From assembly GCF_000801105.2 (NCBI RefSeq), contig NC_079514.1:27552227-27616226 (forward strand): 64,000 nucleotides of DNA, in the 5' to 3' direction. Of the stretch, positions 46,616-57,740 are shown piece by piece. A program made the translations under genes and the position numbers. A model generated the notes under the pieces. It was not told the DNA's origin, searched no databases, and saw only the letters and a program-made list of their open reading frames with translations. The first letter of the stretch is position 1. Each line of letters begins with the position of its first letter. Origin of the DNA: Raphanus sativus. Its lineage: Eukaryota; Streptophyta; Magnoliopsida; Brassicales; Brassicaceae.

Positions 46616-46620
46616 GCTTC

Positions 46621-46862
46621 TGCGGATTTGGAAAGCACTCGAAGGGTGGTGATCTCATTGGTGTTGTTGATTTGGTCTTGGTGGATGCGAAAGTAATATT
46701 TTCATTAACTAAAACTCTATATTTTGCACCGACAGTAAAGCTTCTTATTTGTAACTTCTGATTTTTTTACTGTGTCGCAGTCAACTTTCATCAAGTGATC
46801 TATAAATTAAGCGTACATCGGTTGAACACCTTTCAAAACCTCCTCAAAAAGGGTTCACTTTA
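46621..46862 (+). pseudogene. RPA1-like gene, segment 2
   Basis: Continues the frame across the LARD as RIWKALE. One extra G in GAAGGGTGG shifts it, after which GGDLIGVVDLVLVDAKVIF reads in the next frame. The segment ends in the MITE target TTA (46860-46862), within a stretch that rejoins 55532 as KGSL-YEI, a typical DUF223 phrase. Confidence 0.6.
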
Positions 46863-47002
46863 GAGCATCTCCAATGTACACCTCTATTTTTTCCTCTAAA
46901 ATAAAGAAACTCTATTATAGAGGTGGATTTGCTCTAATGTATGTCTCTATAATAGAGTTTCTCTATTTTAGAGGAAAATATAGAGAAATTCTACTTTTTG
47001 TC

Positions 47003-48329
47003 TGTTGGGGTCAAAATCGGTCAAGACGAAATCGATGTCCGAAAGTCTCGGAAAAACATGAAAAATGTTAGAGCAACCTCGAGAGACTAATTGTTAATCG
47101 AGAAACCTCAGGAAAAAATTAAGTTCGAGATTAATCATCTCGAAATCAACTGCTAGAAACATTTTCTACACAAGGAAAAACCTACGGAAAACTAAAAACG
47201 CAAACAACACGCACACGCCGAAGGAACCGAGCAGCCCACTTCCGGACGTGGCCGTGGCCGCCGGGCGGCTAGCCCCGTGCTGGCCGTGGCCGCCGGCGGC
47301 TAGCGCCCGTGCTGGCCGTGGCCGCCGGGCGGCTAGCCCCGTGCTGGCCGTGGCCGCCGGCGGCTAGCGCCCGTGCTGGTCGTGGTCGCCGGCGGCTAGC
47401 CCCGTGCTGGCTCGGGTCATCAGACGGATAGTCTTCGTGTGTAAGTTCCAGGCCTCCGGGTCGCCAGAAATCCGTGTTTTGCGACTTTCCGAGATCCCGC
47501 AAACAAAACTCCTTTTCCTGCTCCAAGATTCCAAGGAACCCGTAAGACGTCAACGGACAGGAAGACTTCGTATAAAACGGCGATGGTTATCTTAAAACAC
47601 CATTCACCTCGGCAATGGATCGAAGATCTTCCGAAAGACTCGACATCCAAGTAGGAGCATCCTTTTAAAGGAATCGTAGAAAAACAGCGGAAGTCCGGAA
47701 GACGGCCCGAAAGGGACCAAACCCGATCGGACGACTAATTTACGATTTTCTAAAAGGATAGATGCGACGGTTTACAATTATCTTCGCCTGACGAGATAAA
47801 TGTTAAACTTCCGAAAAGATAAATGTCAACTTTCCGAAAAGATAAATGTCAACTTTTCCGATAAACGCGAAAGCCAACGAAAATGGAAAAAGTCCAGCCC
47901 GCGGCAGACTCAGCCCATCAGGGATAGACCGTCATATGGGAGTATATAAGCAAAGCTAGGAGCAGAGGAAGGGGGATCCGAAATCAGAAGAAAGAAACCA
48001 CTCCAGAGCAACTTAGAACTTAGGCGTTTATTTCCTTTTTAGCGAGCTGCGACTCAACTAGGTTAGATCTAGGTTTTGAGACTAGCGACGATCGACAGCT
48101 CTTGCGGCCGAGATCTCGACCTGTTGTCCAACGCTCTCCGCAGATTCGGAAATAAGATTCTTTCTTTTTGCTCTCTTTATTTTACGCATTTATTCCCAAA
48201 CTAGACTCGTATTAACTTTGTCGTGCGTGGCCCAGCAGATAGCCGGGATCCTCGGGGAAAACTAGGTCAACTTAGTTTTCCTACGTTTTAACTTAACTAA
48301 AGTCGACAGTGCGAATTTCGGTTCCCACA
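47003..48329 (+). mobile_element. 5' LTR of Tat-like Gypsy element T
   Basis: 1327-bp LTR from TGTTGGGGTCAAAATCGG to GGTTCCCACA. A likely TATA box (GTATATAAGC) lies at about 47942. The target duplication is TTGTC on the left against TTGCC on the right (55342-55346). Apart from indels in homopolymers and in the minisatellite it is almost identical to the 3' LTR, so the insertion is young. Confidence 0.9.
47220..47410. repeat. GC-rich 32-bp minisatellite in 5' LTR
   Basis: About six units of a 32-bp repeat containing CTGGCCGTGGCCGCC, alternating GGGCGGCTAGCCCCGTG and GGCGGCTAGCGCCCGTG variants. The 3' LTR (about 54225-54420) has roughly one more unit. The composition is far more GC-rich than the surroundings. 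Confidence 0.9.
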
Positions 48330-48330
48330 G

Positions 48331-48350
48331 TTTGGCGCTAGAAGGAGGGG
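48331..48350 (+). other. Primer-binding site of element T
   Basis: TTTGGCGCTAGAAGGAGGGG follows the LTR end at the expected place and resembles Tat-lineage primer sites. The priming tRNA was not assigned. Confidence 0.65.
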
Positions 48351-48396
48351 GATTCACGGCTTTATCTTTCTCGCAACTACGCACGCCCAGTTAAGC

Positions 48397-50916
48397 ATGT
48401 CTGTTGACGCGGAAAAAGACAAGCAAACGCACGACGAATCAGCCGTCGATGCCAACGCTGAGAAGACTCCTGCCGGAAACGTATCGACGGTCACTGCCGA
48501 GGCAAACACCGCGATGCTGGACCAGGTGAAGGAACTGTTCGCCACCGCCCAGAAACGGTCGGAAGAACAAGAGAAACTAATGGCTTCACTCGCTAAACAG
48601 GTCAATACCTTAACAGCGAAAAGCAAACTCCCGCGCGGATCCACTAAGGTGAGGCGTGTCAGGAGGCTTGACTTCGGAACTCCCGGAGACCAAGAAAAAG
48701 ATGCCCCGAGAAAATCCCCGAAACTCGTCCCCGACGATGCCACTCCGACGGGGCAAAAGAAAACGACATGCAACCTTCCACCTCCCGCAAGGGGCAACGA
48801 AGGAGACGACGTCGAAAGGATCAATCTAGATGTCAGCGATCAATCGGATCCGTCCGACGAAGACGCCGACATCCACCACAGAAGGACCCGAAGTCAGTCA
48901 GCTCGACTGGCGGCAGCCTTCGAAAAACCCATGACAGAAGAGGAAGAAGACCTCTACTGGTCAGAGCAAGAAAGGTTGGCTGAGGACCAGACTCGGGCCT
49001 ATCGCCGCCAACGTAGACAGAGGAGCGCGAGCGGCGCCAACGAAATCCACGATTTGCGCGAGTACATCGCCAAAACTGCAGCCGAGGTGAAAGCGGTAAA
49101 ATCGCAGATTCACCACGCGACCAGCACTGCCCCCGAGATCGACCTGCTCCTCGAGGAGTCGAGAAAAACTCCGTTCACCTCTCGAATCACGGAGGCACGA
49201 GTCTCAGATCCTGGGAAAATAAAGCTTCCCACCTACGATGGAACCACAGACCCAAAAGCACATCTGCAGTCTTTCCAGATTGCGATGGCAAGGTCTAAAC
49301 TTCCGGAGCGGGAAAAGGACGTCGGCTGCTGTCTCCTATTCGTCGAGAACCTCAGAGGTGCTGCGCTCGAGTGGTTCTCCCACTTGAAAAGAAACTCCAT
49401 CGGAAGTTTCCGCCAACTTGCTTCGGCTTTTCTGAAGCAATTCTCCATGTTCATGGACAGGGAAACTTCCGACGTAGACCTTTGGAGTCTAATTCAAAAG
49501 GAAGACGAACCGCTCCGCGACTACATAAGGAGGTTCAAACTCGTGATGTCCAGGGTAACAGGCCTCAGCGACAGAGTCGCCATCGACGCCCTGAGGAAGA
49601 ACCTCTGGTACAAATCGAAATTCCGAAAGTGGATTTCTCTGGAAAGGCCACGCACCATCCAGGACACTCTCCACAAGGCAACGGATTTCATCATCATGGA
49701 AGAAGAGATGAAAATCCTAGCGCAAAAGCATGGACCGCCGAAAGCGTCCGGCAAGAAGAAAACCTCTCGTAACGACAAATACGTCCATCACGAAGGGGAA
49801 GACGTCCAAGGCGAACATAACTACGCCGTTAATTCCGAACAAGGGAGGACCTCCGGAAACACCTGGACGCGGAACTCGTACAAGGACAATTCCAGCTGCG
49901 AGTTCCATCAGACGAGAGGTCACTCCACCGCCAACTGCAAAGTCCTCGGCGCTAGACTCATTATGAAGCTGCTCGACGGCAAACTAGCAACGGACAAGAG
50001 CATGAAAGACCTGATCCTAGATTCTGACCGTCCGCCGAGGACCGACAGAGCCAATCCCAATAACGCTCCTGGAACTCAATCGGGCGAAAAACGCGAACGG
50101 AGACAAGATGGCGAAGGAAACAACAACAACCGCCAAAGGATCAACATGGTCATCGGAGGATCGCATTTTTACCAAGACTCTGTTTCGTCGATCAAAGCCT
50201 ACGGACGGAAGGCCGAGACGAGCCCCGGATGGTGTCCGGAGGACGACGTTCCCGGTCACGCAATCACCTTCGAGGAACAGGATACGACCGGACTCGATAA
50301 ACCCCACTACGATCCTCTGGTCATCGACTTGGTGATTCAAGATCTCGAAGTCGGCCGCATCCTCATCGACACAGGAAGCACGGTCAATATCATGTTCCGC
50401 GACACTCTGCAGAGGATGAACATACCCCTCGGAGAAGTCATCCCAGAGCCAAGACCACTAACTGGATTCTCGGGCGTCACATCCATGACCCTCGGAAAAA
50501 TCAGACTCGCGGTCATGGCTAAAGAAGTCACGAAGATCGTCGAATTCGCGGTAGTGGATAACCCGGCTATCTATAACGCCATAATGGGAACTCCTTGGAT
50601 AAATGCCATGAAGGCAGTCCCGTCCACTTACCATATCGGCGTCAAGTTTCCAACACCAACTGGAACAGCGGTAATCTGGGGAAGCCAAAAACAGTCGCGA
50701 CTCTGCTTCCTAGCCGAACATAAACTTCGCAGCAATCGGAACGCCCCAGTAGCTAACCCAAAGCGAACCAAGAAGAACCTGAGTACCTCCGAGAACTCAG
50801 CAAAAAGCAACTCGGATTTGTCCGAACAGGCCACAACTCAGGATAGTGGAAAATCCTCGAGTCCATCGCCGAAAAAACAAATGATCCAACTCCCGACGCG
50901 ACGCCGACTTAGCTGA
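48397..50916 (+). CDS. Gag-protease polyprotein of element T
   Basis: An intact frame of 839 codons starts [20 protein letters not shown], 67 bp after the LTR-PBS junction. The order is a charged N-terminus with Arg/Ser-rich stretches (to about 240); the retrotransposon Gag domain ([40 protein letters not shown], about 275-450); a His/Cys motif typical of Tat Gag ([15 protein letters not shown]); then a pepsin-like aspartic protease with the catalytic motif DTGS at 658-661 and the hydrophobic [15 protein letters not shown]. It ends LPTRRRLS at 50916. Reverse transcriptase, RNase H and integrase are absent from the 3 kb before the 3' LTR, so it must use enzymes from another element. The intact frame and near-identical LTRs suggest recent mobility. 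Function is inferred from domain order. Confidence 0.85.
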   Translation: MSVDAEKDKQTHDESAVDANAEKTPAGNVSTVTAEANTAMLDQVKELFATAQKRSEEQEKLMASLAKQVNTLTAKSKLPRGSTKVRRVRRLDFGTPGDQEKDAPRKSPKLVPDDATPTGQKKTTCNLPPPARGNEGDDVERINLDVSDQSDPSDEDADIHHRRTRSQSARLAAAFEKPMTEEEEDLYWSEQERLAEDQTRAYRRQRRQRSASGANEIHDLREYIAKTAAEVKAVKSQIHHATSTAPEIDLLLEESRKTPFTSRITEARVSDPGKIKLPTYDGTTDPKAHLQSFQIAMARSKLPEREKDVGCCLLFVENLRGAALEWFSHLKRNSIGSFRQLASAFLKQFSMFMDRETSDVDLWSLIQKEDEPLRDYIRRFKLVMSRVTGLSDRVAIDALRKNLWYKSKFRKWISLERPRTIQDTLHKATDFIIMEEEMKILAQKHGPPKASGKKKTSRNDKYVHHEGEDVQGEHNYAVNSEQGRTSGNTWTRNSYKDNSSCEFHQTRGHSTANCKVLGARLIMKLLDGKLATDKSMKDLILDSDRPPRTDRANPNNAPGTQSGEKRERRQDGEGNNNNRQRINMVIGGSHFYQDSVSSIKAYGRKAETSPGWCPEDDVPGHAITFEEQDTTGLDKPHYDPLVIDLVIQDLEVGRILIDTGSTVNIMFRDTLQRMNIPLGEVIPEPRPLTGFSGVTSMTLGKIRLAVMAKEVTKIVEFAVVDNPAIYNAIMGTPWINAMKAVPSTYHIGVKFPTPTGTAVIWGSQKQSRLCFLAEHKLRSNRNAPVANPKRTKKNLSTSENSAKSNSDLSEQATTQDSGKSSSPSPKKQMIQLPTRRRLS

Positions 50917-51943
50917 AACAGTCAAGGCGCCAGAAATCGTGGAGTAATAACAACCGTGATAGAAACAGAACTACGAGATGGCTTGATCCTCGTAAGAGGT
51001 ACGTAGGCAGCTCGTCGCAACCCGACGAGTTCAGCTATCCCCTCGCCAAAAAGGGGGGGGAGATGGGGACGGATATCCTTGTACTCCCGCAAAACACTTT
51101 TCGCATGTAATCTACATCATAAATTATAATTTCTTTTGATTCAAACGCTTACTCAACGCGTAAACACTAAGGAAAACGAAAATCATATCTTTGAGGAACG
51201 CGATACATCGTTAGTTCCCGAAAAGTCTTGATTCTCCATTCTCCTCCAAACAGTCCATCCGCGACTCTAAAAACTCCACCAAACAGTCCATCCGCGACTC
51301 TAAAATTCGCTTCCGTCGATTGGCCCCGACGGAGAAATATAGAAACGTTTCACTCAATCAAATTCGTAGACCGGCTTCTAACGGAGTCCTTTTGTATCCG
51401 ACAAGGATATCATAGCGCGCTATACAAAAAATCCAAATTTTGGTTAGCTCTTCGTAAAGGAAGTAGCTCGACTCGTATCCAAACGAATCATATAAGCCGA
51501 TAAGCACTTCGCAGATTCTAGAACGGTACGAGTCAGGTCGAAATCGCAAACAAGCAAAACGAAAGCCGATTTGTCATCGCACAGCTTTAATCCAAAAGTA
51601 GACCTAGGTCTTGCCCTAAACCCAGTCTTGCTGGTATCTAAGACATCTCATAGGCATAAGTATCCAGAATACGAGATCCCAAAATTTGCCTCTTATCGCT
51701 TACAAACCTAACGTTCGCTACAAAGCGACCTACGGGCTAGCGACAAAAAAAGAGATTGAATGCGAAGTGACTACACGTATTCAAACCCTCTACACTTGAC
51801 GAAAGTATAAATCAAAACGCATAGTTCATAAAAGGCATTTATAACAGGGATTCGAAAGCCACCAACGGCCGATCCCGAAAACATAAAGTCACGCGACCTC
51901 CTAAGGGTCGCAACACATACATACAACGGCCACATTTGGCCTA
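50917..51943 (+). other. Non-coding spacer of element T with internal purine tract
   Basis: Where pol would be expected there is no RT or integrase motif. At 51048-51069 lies a 22-base all-purine tract (A5, G8, then AGATGGGGA), resembling a polypurine primer. It is followed by a short direct repeat around 51240-51310 (AACAGTCCATCCGCGACTCT twice). No ORF of note. Confidence 0.6.
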
Positions 51944-53771
51944 TCACAAATTATAATCAAATGCATAGCAGTCGGTTAGAGAAATTCCGAACGAAGAATC
52001 GGGCTGGTCGACCTCTTCACCCCCGTCGCCTGCATTTGAACCCTCGCCTACATCCGCCGTATCTTCCGAGACTTGGATAGGATTCCAGAGTTCTGGAATT
52101 CTCCCTTCGATCGGAGGAACAAAGGATTCGGCATTGGCACATATTCTCATCGAGCCATCCATCGTGGCAAGTTCGCCGGAAAGAGAGAAGTCCTCACGCT
52201 GCATCTTGCTGAGGTACCGACCGAACCACGGCACTCGCGAAAATCACCTACAAAGTCCTGAGCCTCTTTGCACGGTTCGAACTCAGTAGAAAAATTTCGG
52301 CCCTTCGGTTCATCTCGGCGGCAGCTCTTCTCCGTCCGCTCCTTTCCGCACGAGCGAGGGCTCGAGCCTGGACCTTGGCTTGCCGGCGATTTTGCTCCTC
52401 CACCTCCAACCGATACTTAGCAAATTCCCTTTCCGTTTCCTCCGCTTTGAAACGGGCCAGCCGGGCAGTGCGGAAACTCCCATCAATCGATGCATTCCAA
52501 ACTCTCACGGCCTGCAAAAGGCCAAGGTCAAATAAAAAGAAAAGAGGAGTTACTCAAGTTTCAAAAACAAACCTCGTTGACCAAGCGAGCACCCTCCGCA
52601 GTCACCTTGTCCCTCTCCTCGTTGTCCAAAGACTCGTCACGGGAAAATGTCGGAGGGAGTTCGTCAAAGAAGTCACCCGGGGGAGGAACGTCCCGATTCT
52701 CTGAGGTAAAGCCAGGATCGTATCTCGGCGGCGCGCCATCTCCCGACGAGGTCTCGAAAGCGATCCCTTTATCCTTACGAGGTCTCCGCCTCTGCCTCAA
52801 AGGGGCAAAAACGTAGGACCTATCGTTGACACAGGGCCGCGTACCACCTCACGATCGGTGAAGCGCGACCGCCCCTCGAATCCGGTCGAGAGTGTGAAGG
52901 AGTTCCAAGAGGGCCTCGACCTAATATTCCTCTTGACCGAAAGATCGGAAAGAACATGTGCGAGACACCTGTTCTTTAAAAAAAAAAAAAAAAAAAAAAC
53001 ACCAAACGCACGTTCAGTATTCGCCTTTCAGATTATAAGAGAGGGGATGCGACAATCTTACCTCGCTGGTACAACCAGTCCGTCGGGAATAGGTGGAGAA
53101 AGCCTTCCTCGACAGACTCTCCATCTATTCTCACAAAAAGAAACGATCGACATGATCCTTGGCGTGCGAGGTAACTCCATTGATTATCGAAAAATGGTTG
53201 GTCCTCCGCTTCATGGAGTATACTCCATTGATGCTCGTTGCCTTGGAGTTCCATAACCCTTCGAAATCGGCAGGGGCTAAGGTCTATCCCTAACTCGTAA
53301 CTCAAAATCACAACGCCGAGCCAGCTCTCCAAAGCTGACACGTTCAGCTGGCTGATTGCGATTCCGAAACGGTCGAGGGCCTGAACAATGACCCCAGGGA
53401 TTGGGAACCACAGTCGACATTGTGTCAAGAACTCCTCGTAACAAGTAAAGTAACCTTCCGGAGGATGCTCGAACTCTCATTCCCGCGGGGAATGCGAAAC
53501 ACGACTCCCTCCGGAACTCCATAAAACTCTCGAAGAGTTTCGAGATATTCGGGGGATACTTCGCTCGGTGAGTCAATTCCTCTACGCGCCCTCAGAGGTC
53601 GCCGGGGAATCGGGACCACGGGAAGGGGAGCATCAGTGCCAAAGACAGCGTCGCAGTAACGCGTTCCTGTTGATCTCTGAAACCTCGGGCTTCGATTTCT
53701 TCCTCAGCGTGAAAACTATCCGAGGACAGTGAGACTGCCTCCTCGAGGATTTTGATCTTGAAGTCATTCTT
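51944..53771 (-). pseudogene. Antisense gene of element T, with introns, frameshifted
   Basis: On the strand opposite Gag a multi-exon gene can be read. A start near 53771 (MTSRSKSSRRQSHCPRIVFT) is followed, after shifts, by EYLETLREFYGVPEGVVFRI, GYFTCYEEFLTQCRLWFP, SALESWLGVVILSYELGIDL and LHLFPTDWLYQR. A donor GTAAGA follows at 53061, and a T-rich acceptor region lies near 52980. The next part includes RKDKGIAFETSSGDGAPPRY and ends AEGARLVNE before a GT...AG intron at 52512-52572, then AVRVWNASIDGSFRTARLAR and a coiled-coil-like, Glu/Arg-rich part. An acidic tail reaches 51944. Extra antisense ORFs between pol and the 3' LTR are known in Tat-lineage elements; their function is unknown. Frameshifts near 53450 and 52245 suggest decay. 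Confidence 0.55.
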
Positions 53772-53987
53772 TTCTTAAAAAGTAGAGAGAGAAATTTGCA
53801 AGAGAGAGATTAACTTGAGATTCTTGGGTGAAGTAAGATTGGTAAAGATTCATAAAGTCTTTATAGGCAAAATTTTTACTATTCACCCCGACCTTCGACA
53901 CGATTTCGTCTCCCTACTTTCCTCGCGAACCATACCGCAAGCTAGGACCTACGAACCCTACGGCTCCTAGCTAGCTGGGGGGCTAAC

Positions 53988-55341
53988 TGTTGGGGTCAAA
54001 ATCGGTCAAGACGAAATCGATGTCCGAAAGTCTCGGAAACATGAAAAATGTTAGAGCAACCTCGAGAGACTAATTGTTAATCGAGAAACCTCAGGAAAAA
54101 TTAAGTTCGAGATTAATCATCTCGAAATCAACTGCTAGAAACATTTTCTACACAAGAAAAACCTACGGAAAACTAAAAACGCAAAAAACACGCACACGCC
54201 GAAGGACCGAGCAGCCCACTTCCGGACGTGGCCGTGGTCGCCGGGCGGCTAGCCCCGGCTGGCCGTGGCCGCCGGCGGCTAGCGCCCGTGCTGGCCATGG
54301 CCGCCGGGCGGCTAGCCCCATGCTGGCCGTGGCCGCCGGGCGGCTAGCCCCGTGCTGGCCGTGGCCGCCGGCGGCTAGCGCCCGTGCTGGTCGTGGTCGC
54401 CGGCGGCTAGCCCCGTGCTGGCTCGGGTCATCGGACGGCTAGTCTTCATGTGTAAGTTCCAGGCCTCCGGGTCGCCAGAAATCCGTGTTTTGCGACTTTC
54501 CGAGATCCCGCAAACAAAACTCCTTTTCCTGCTCCAAGATTCCAAGGAACCCGTAAGACGTCAACGGACAGGAAGACTTCGTATAAAACGGCGATGGTTA
54601 TCTTAAAACACCATTCACCTCGGCATTGGATCGAAGATCTTCCGAAAGACTCGACATCCAAGTAGGAGCATCCTTTCAAAGGAATCGTAGAAAAACAGCG
54701 GAAGTCCGGAAGACGGCCCGAAAGGGACCAAACCCGATCGGACGACTCATTTACGATTTTCTAAAAGGATAGATGCGACGGTTTACAATTATCTTCGCCT
54801 GACGAGATAAATGTTAAACTTCCGAAAAGATAAATGTCAACTTTCCGAAAAGATAAATGTCAACTTTCCCGATAAACGCGAAAGCCGACGAAAATGGAAA
54901 AAGTCCAGCCCGCGGCAGACTCAGCCCATCAGGGATAGACCGTCATTTGGGAGTATATAAGCAAAGCTAGGAGCAGAGGAAGGGGGATCCGAAATCAGAA
55001 GAAAGAAACCACTCCAGAGCAACTTAGAACTTAGGCGTTTATTTTCTTTTTTAGCGAGCTGCGACTCAACTAGGTTAGATCTAGGTTTTGAGACTAGCGA
55101 CGATCGACAGCTCTTGCGGCCGAGATCTCGACCTGTTGTCCAACGCTCTCCGCAGATTCGGAAATAAGATTTTTTCTTTTTGCTCTCTTTATTTTACGCA
55201 TTTATTCCCAAACTAGACTCGTATTAACTTTGTCGTGCGTGGCCCAGCAGATAGCCGGGATCCTCGGGGAAAACTAGGTCAACTTAGTTTTCCTACGTTT
55301 TAACTTAACTAAAATCGACAGTGCGAATTTCGGTTCCCATA
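53988..55341 (+). mobile_element. PPT-preceded 3' LTR of element T
   Basis: AGCTGGGGGGCTAAC just before 53988 is the polypurine tract. The 1354-bp LTR repeats the 5' copy, ending CCCATA where the 5' LTR has CCCACA. The extra length comes mainly from an additional minisatellite unit at about 54225-54420. Confidence 0.9.
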
Positions 55342-55531
55342 TTGCCTCTATATTTAGAGATGAAAATAGCATATCTCTATATTTTCCTCTATAAATAGAG
55401 AAACTCTATTATAGAAGCATACATTGGAGCAAATCCACCTCTATAATAGAGTTTCTCTATTTTAGAGAAAAATAGAGGAAAATAGAGGAAAATATAGAGA
55501 TTAAAATAGAGGTGGGTTGAAGATGGTCTTA

Positions 55532-57740
55532 TGAGATCAGTCTCTTCGATTGTAACAAGCACTAATCAGAACTTTAAAGTCTCGACGCCCCCGTTTCTGT
55601 TAGATTGATGGAGAAGACCCTTTTGTTGAGATTGCACCATATCTATTCAAAGTTGTTCAGGTTCTGTAACAATGAAGACTTGATATCACTGGTGGATCTC
55701 AATTACAAACGTTCCCCCGGTTGTCGTCTATCTTATTTTTTAATTAACACAAACCAACCAGATGCAGATGATGTTTGTTTGATTGCAGATATTATTCGGG
55801 AAATAAGGGGAATCAAGACCACTTATAACGATGAAAGCCAACAGGCCAGTTAATCATGTTCACCCTAAGAATAGAGAGGTACGTACCAGCTGGACCACCT
55901 TAGCTATGTTGATCGGTTTGAAACTATTAGCGGCTTGCTTCCACATTTTTTATAAATATCACAAAGTGCCACTCTGCAGGGGCACAAATGTCTACTTCAG
56001 TGTTTTCTACAACCCTCGCAAACAAGCTTGATGAGAAATTGGTACTCACGGGTGATGAGCATAAGGTCATTGTAGCAACAAACATAAACCCGAAGTTAGT
56101 TGGAGGTACAACTTCCAGTAACTTTTATCATTTCATGCTTTCAATTTGTAAAAAACTGTAACTGCTATTTTAATAAAATTTCCCCAGGTCGACTCTTCCT
56201 AAATGCTACTTCATCACACATTTTTGTTTTGACAAAGAGTGTGTCTCTAGCCAAAGCTTCTTTGATGCGTTAGCTTTTTAACAACTCACGTTAACATATT
56301 TTAATTTCCAGTCTCATAAACTAAACATTACTCATGGACATTGCTAGGGATATTGCCAGAAACTGGAATCTGTTACAGTTGCGGAGCTTAATGCGTATGT
56401 CCTAAACTCGGAGCCACAAATGCAACCTCAACTCCTCTCATCCATTACTTTTACTTCTAATCTATATAGGTTAATGATTCCGATGTCATGCAACCACAGG
56501 CAGCAGATTTTTCTGCACTTTTGAAGTGGACAATATTGACATCTAGAACAGGTAGTGCATCTCATGTTCTAAATGCTGAAGAAAAATTAAATGCTGAAGA
56601 AAAATTCAAAAGATTTCTTATCATTTACATGAACAACATGTAATAATTAGAACGAGAAAGCTGTTGCAGTTGTGAGGTTCACCATATACTAAACAGAACA
56701 TCCTTCATACTCTTTGATTTATAAGGAGAGTACCTTTTAACCAACCACGTCTACCCACTCTCATTATGTGATTTATGCAGGTACTGTGTGCAAATGTACG
56801 TCTCTGATGCCTCTGAATCTGATTGTGTTTCTGGCTTTCGATGTGCCAGTCACCAAGTTGACACTGCAACGGTTTCACATCTAATGGTAACATCACCCAG
56901 ACACTAAAATTTCACATATGTTTAGGCTCTTTACCAAATACGAGCACTGATAACAGAACCCATGTGTTGAAGATCCAGATAAGTGATCCTTTCCACTATG
57001 CCTAAAGGATTTAGTGGGCATGACCGACACTTTCCAGTTAAAGCTGGACTGCATTCAACTTTACAACGAAACATCAGACTTTTACAATGGCACGGACCTT
57101 TGACCACAACGAATATCTGTCACAACCTAACTTTGAGGAAAATCTATGTTCATACATTATATGCAACTCTACACCTCGCTTGCTTTAGTATTTAGATATT
57201 TTAACTATCCATGCCCAGGGAGGTGATAATAACCCAGGTGATGAGATGCCTAGAGCTTGAACTGTGATAACAAAGCCCTCCCTTGGTTTAAGCAGAGCAA
57301 AACCCTTGAGGCCAGTGTATGGATGAATGCATCCGGGATTGTTGAAGGAGCTGTTTCTGCGAGTGCACCTTCACTTGCTGAACCTATTCCACGTCTAATA
57401 AATGTTGAGAGGATGTAACTTCCAGAAGAAGAGCCAGTGAGCAAAAGTCTCCGGAAGACTTGGTTCTTTAACTTAGTGAGCTACTGTGATGACTGATCAC
57501 CACTGCTACTCCATTTGTAATGTGCATAACTACATTTTAGACCCTCCACTGTTGGATTTTTTTTTTTTAATAGCCTTGGGGAGAGCGTTGCTTATGAATC
57601 AAGTGTCAATAATTGATGGAACCTTAGACACCCATACAACATTGCTATTATTTGACAATGAAGGAAGACAACATGCTATAAGCCTAACTGCTAGAGTCCA
57701 AGCCTACGGATTAGCACTTCAAGAGCTCCCTTACCCGTAA
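55532..57740 (+). pseudogene. RPA1-like gene, segment 3
   Basis: Resumes after the MITE target site. 55605-55853 reads NEDLISLVDLNYKRSPGCRL and DDVCLIADIIREIRGIKTTY, the second half of a DUF223 OB fold. 56000-56220 reads EHKVIVATNINPKLVGG, an intron, then RLFLNATSSHIFVLTKS, a signature of RPA70 central DNA-binding domains. 56780-56880 reads YCVQMYVSDASESDCVSGF, a further OB-fold strand pair. Stops and missing splice sites interrupt it. Genuine RPA70 binds single-stranded DNA in replication; RPA-like copies also ride in plant Helitrons, and the Helitron 5' end at 38796 lies upstream. The last open piece (57486-57740) is unassigned. Confidence 0.6.

Larger units (their letters stand above)
46863..55528. 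mobile_element. Tourist-like MITE split by a Gypsy element
   Basis: The left part (46863-47002) starts GAGCATCTCCAATGTACACC. The right part (55347-55528) ends, read in reverse complement, GACCATCTTCAACCCACC, an imperfect inverted terminal repeat. Both parts are made of CTCTATTTTAGAGG-type palindromic phrases. A TTA duplication flanks it (46860-46862 and 55529-55531), as for PIF/Harbinger MITEs. Without the insertion the MITE is about 320 bp. Confidence 0.75.

Noticed and set aside
47269..47553. Arg/Ala/Gly-rich ORF on the minus strand of the Tat LTR, and its counterpart at 54074-54442
   Set aside because: Produced by the GC-rich minisatellite; frame and length follow the repeat count.
48354..48824. 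156-codon minus-strand ORF opposite the Gag start
   Set aside because: A shadow of the real Gag frame with Ser-rich composition and no motif.
52979..53000. A-run of about 22 as a retroposon poly(A) tail
   Set aside because: It lies within the proposed antisense intron as its T-rich acceptor region, with no retroposon body or target duplication next to it.
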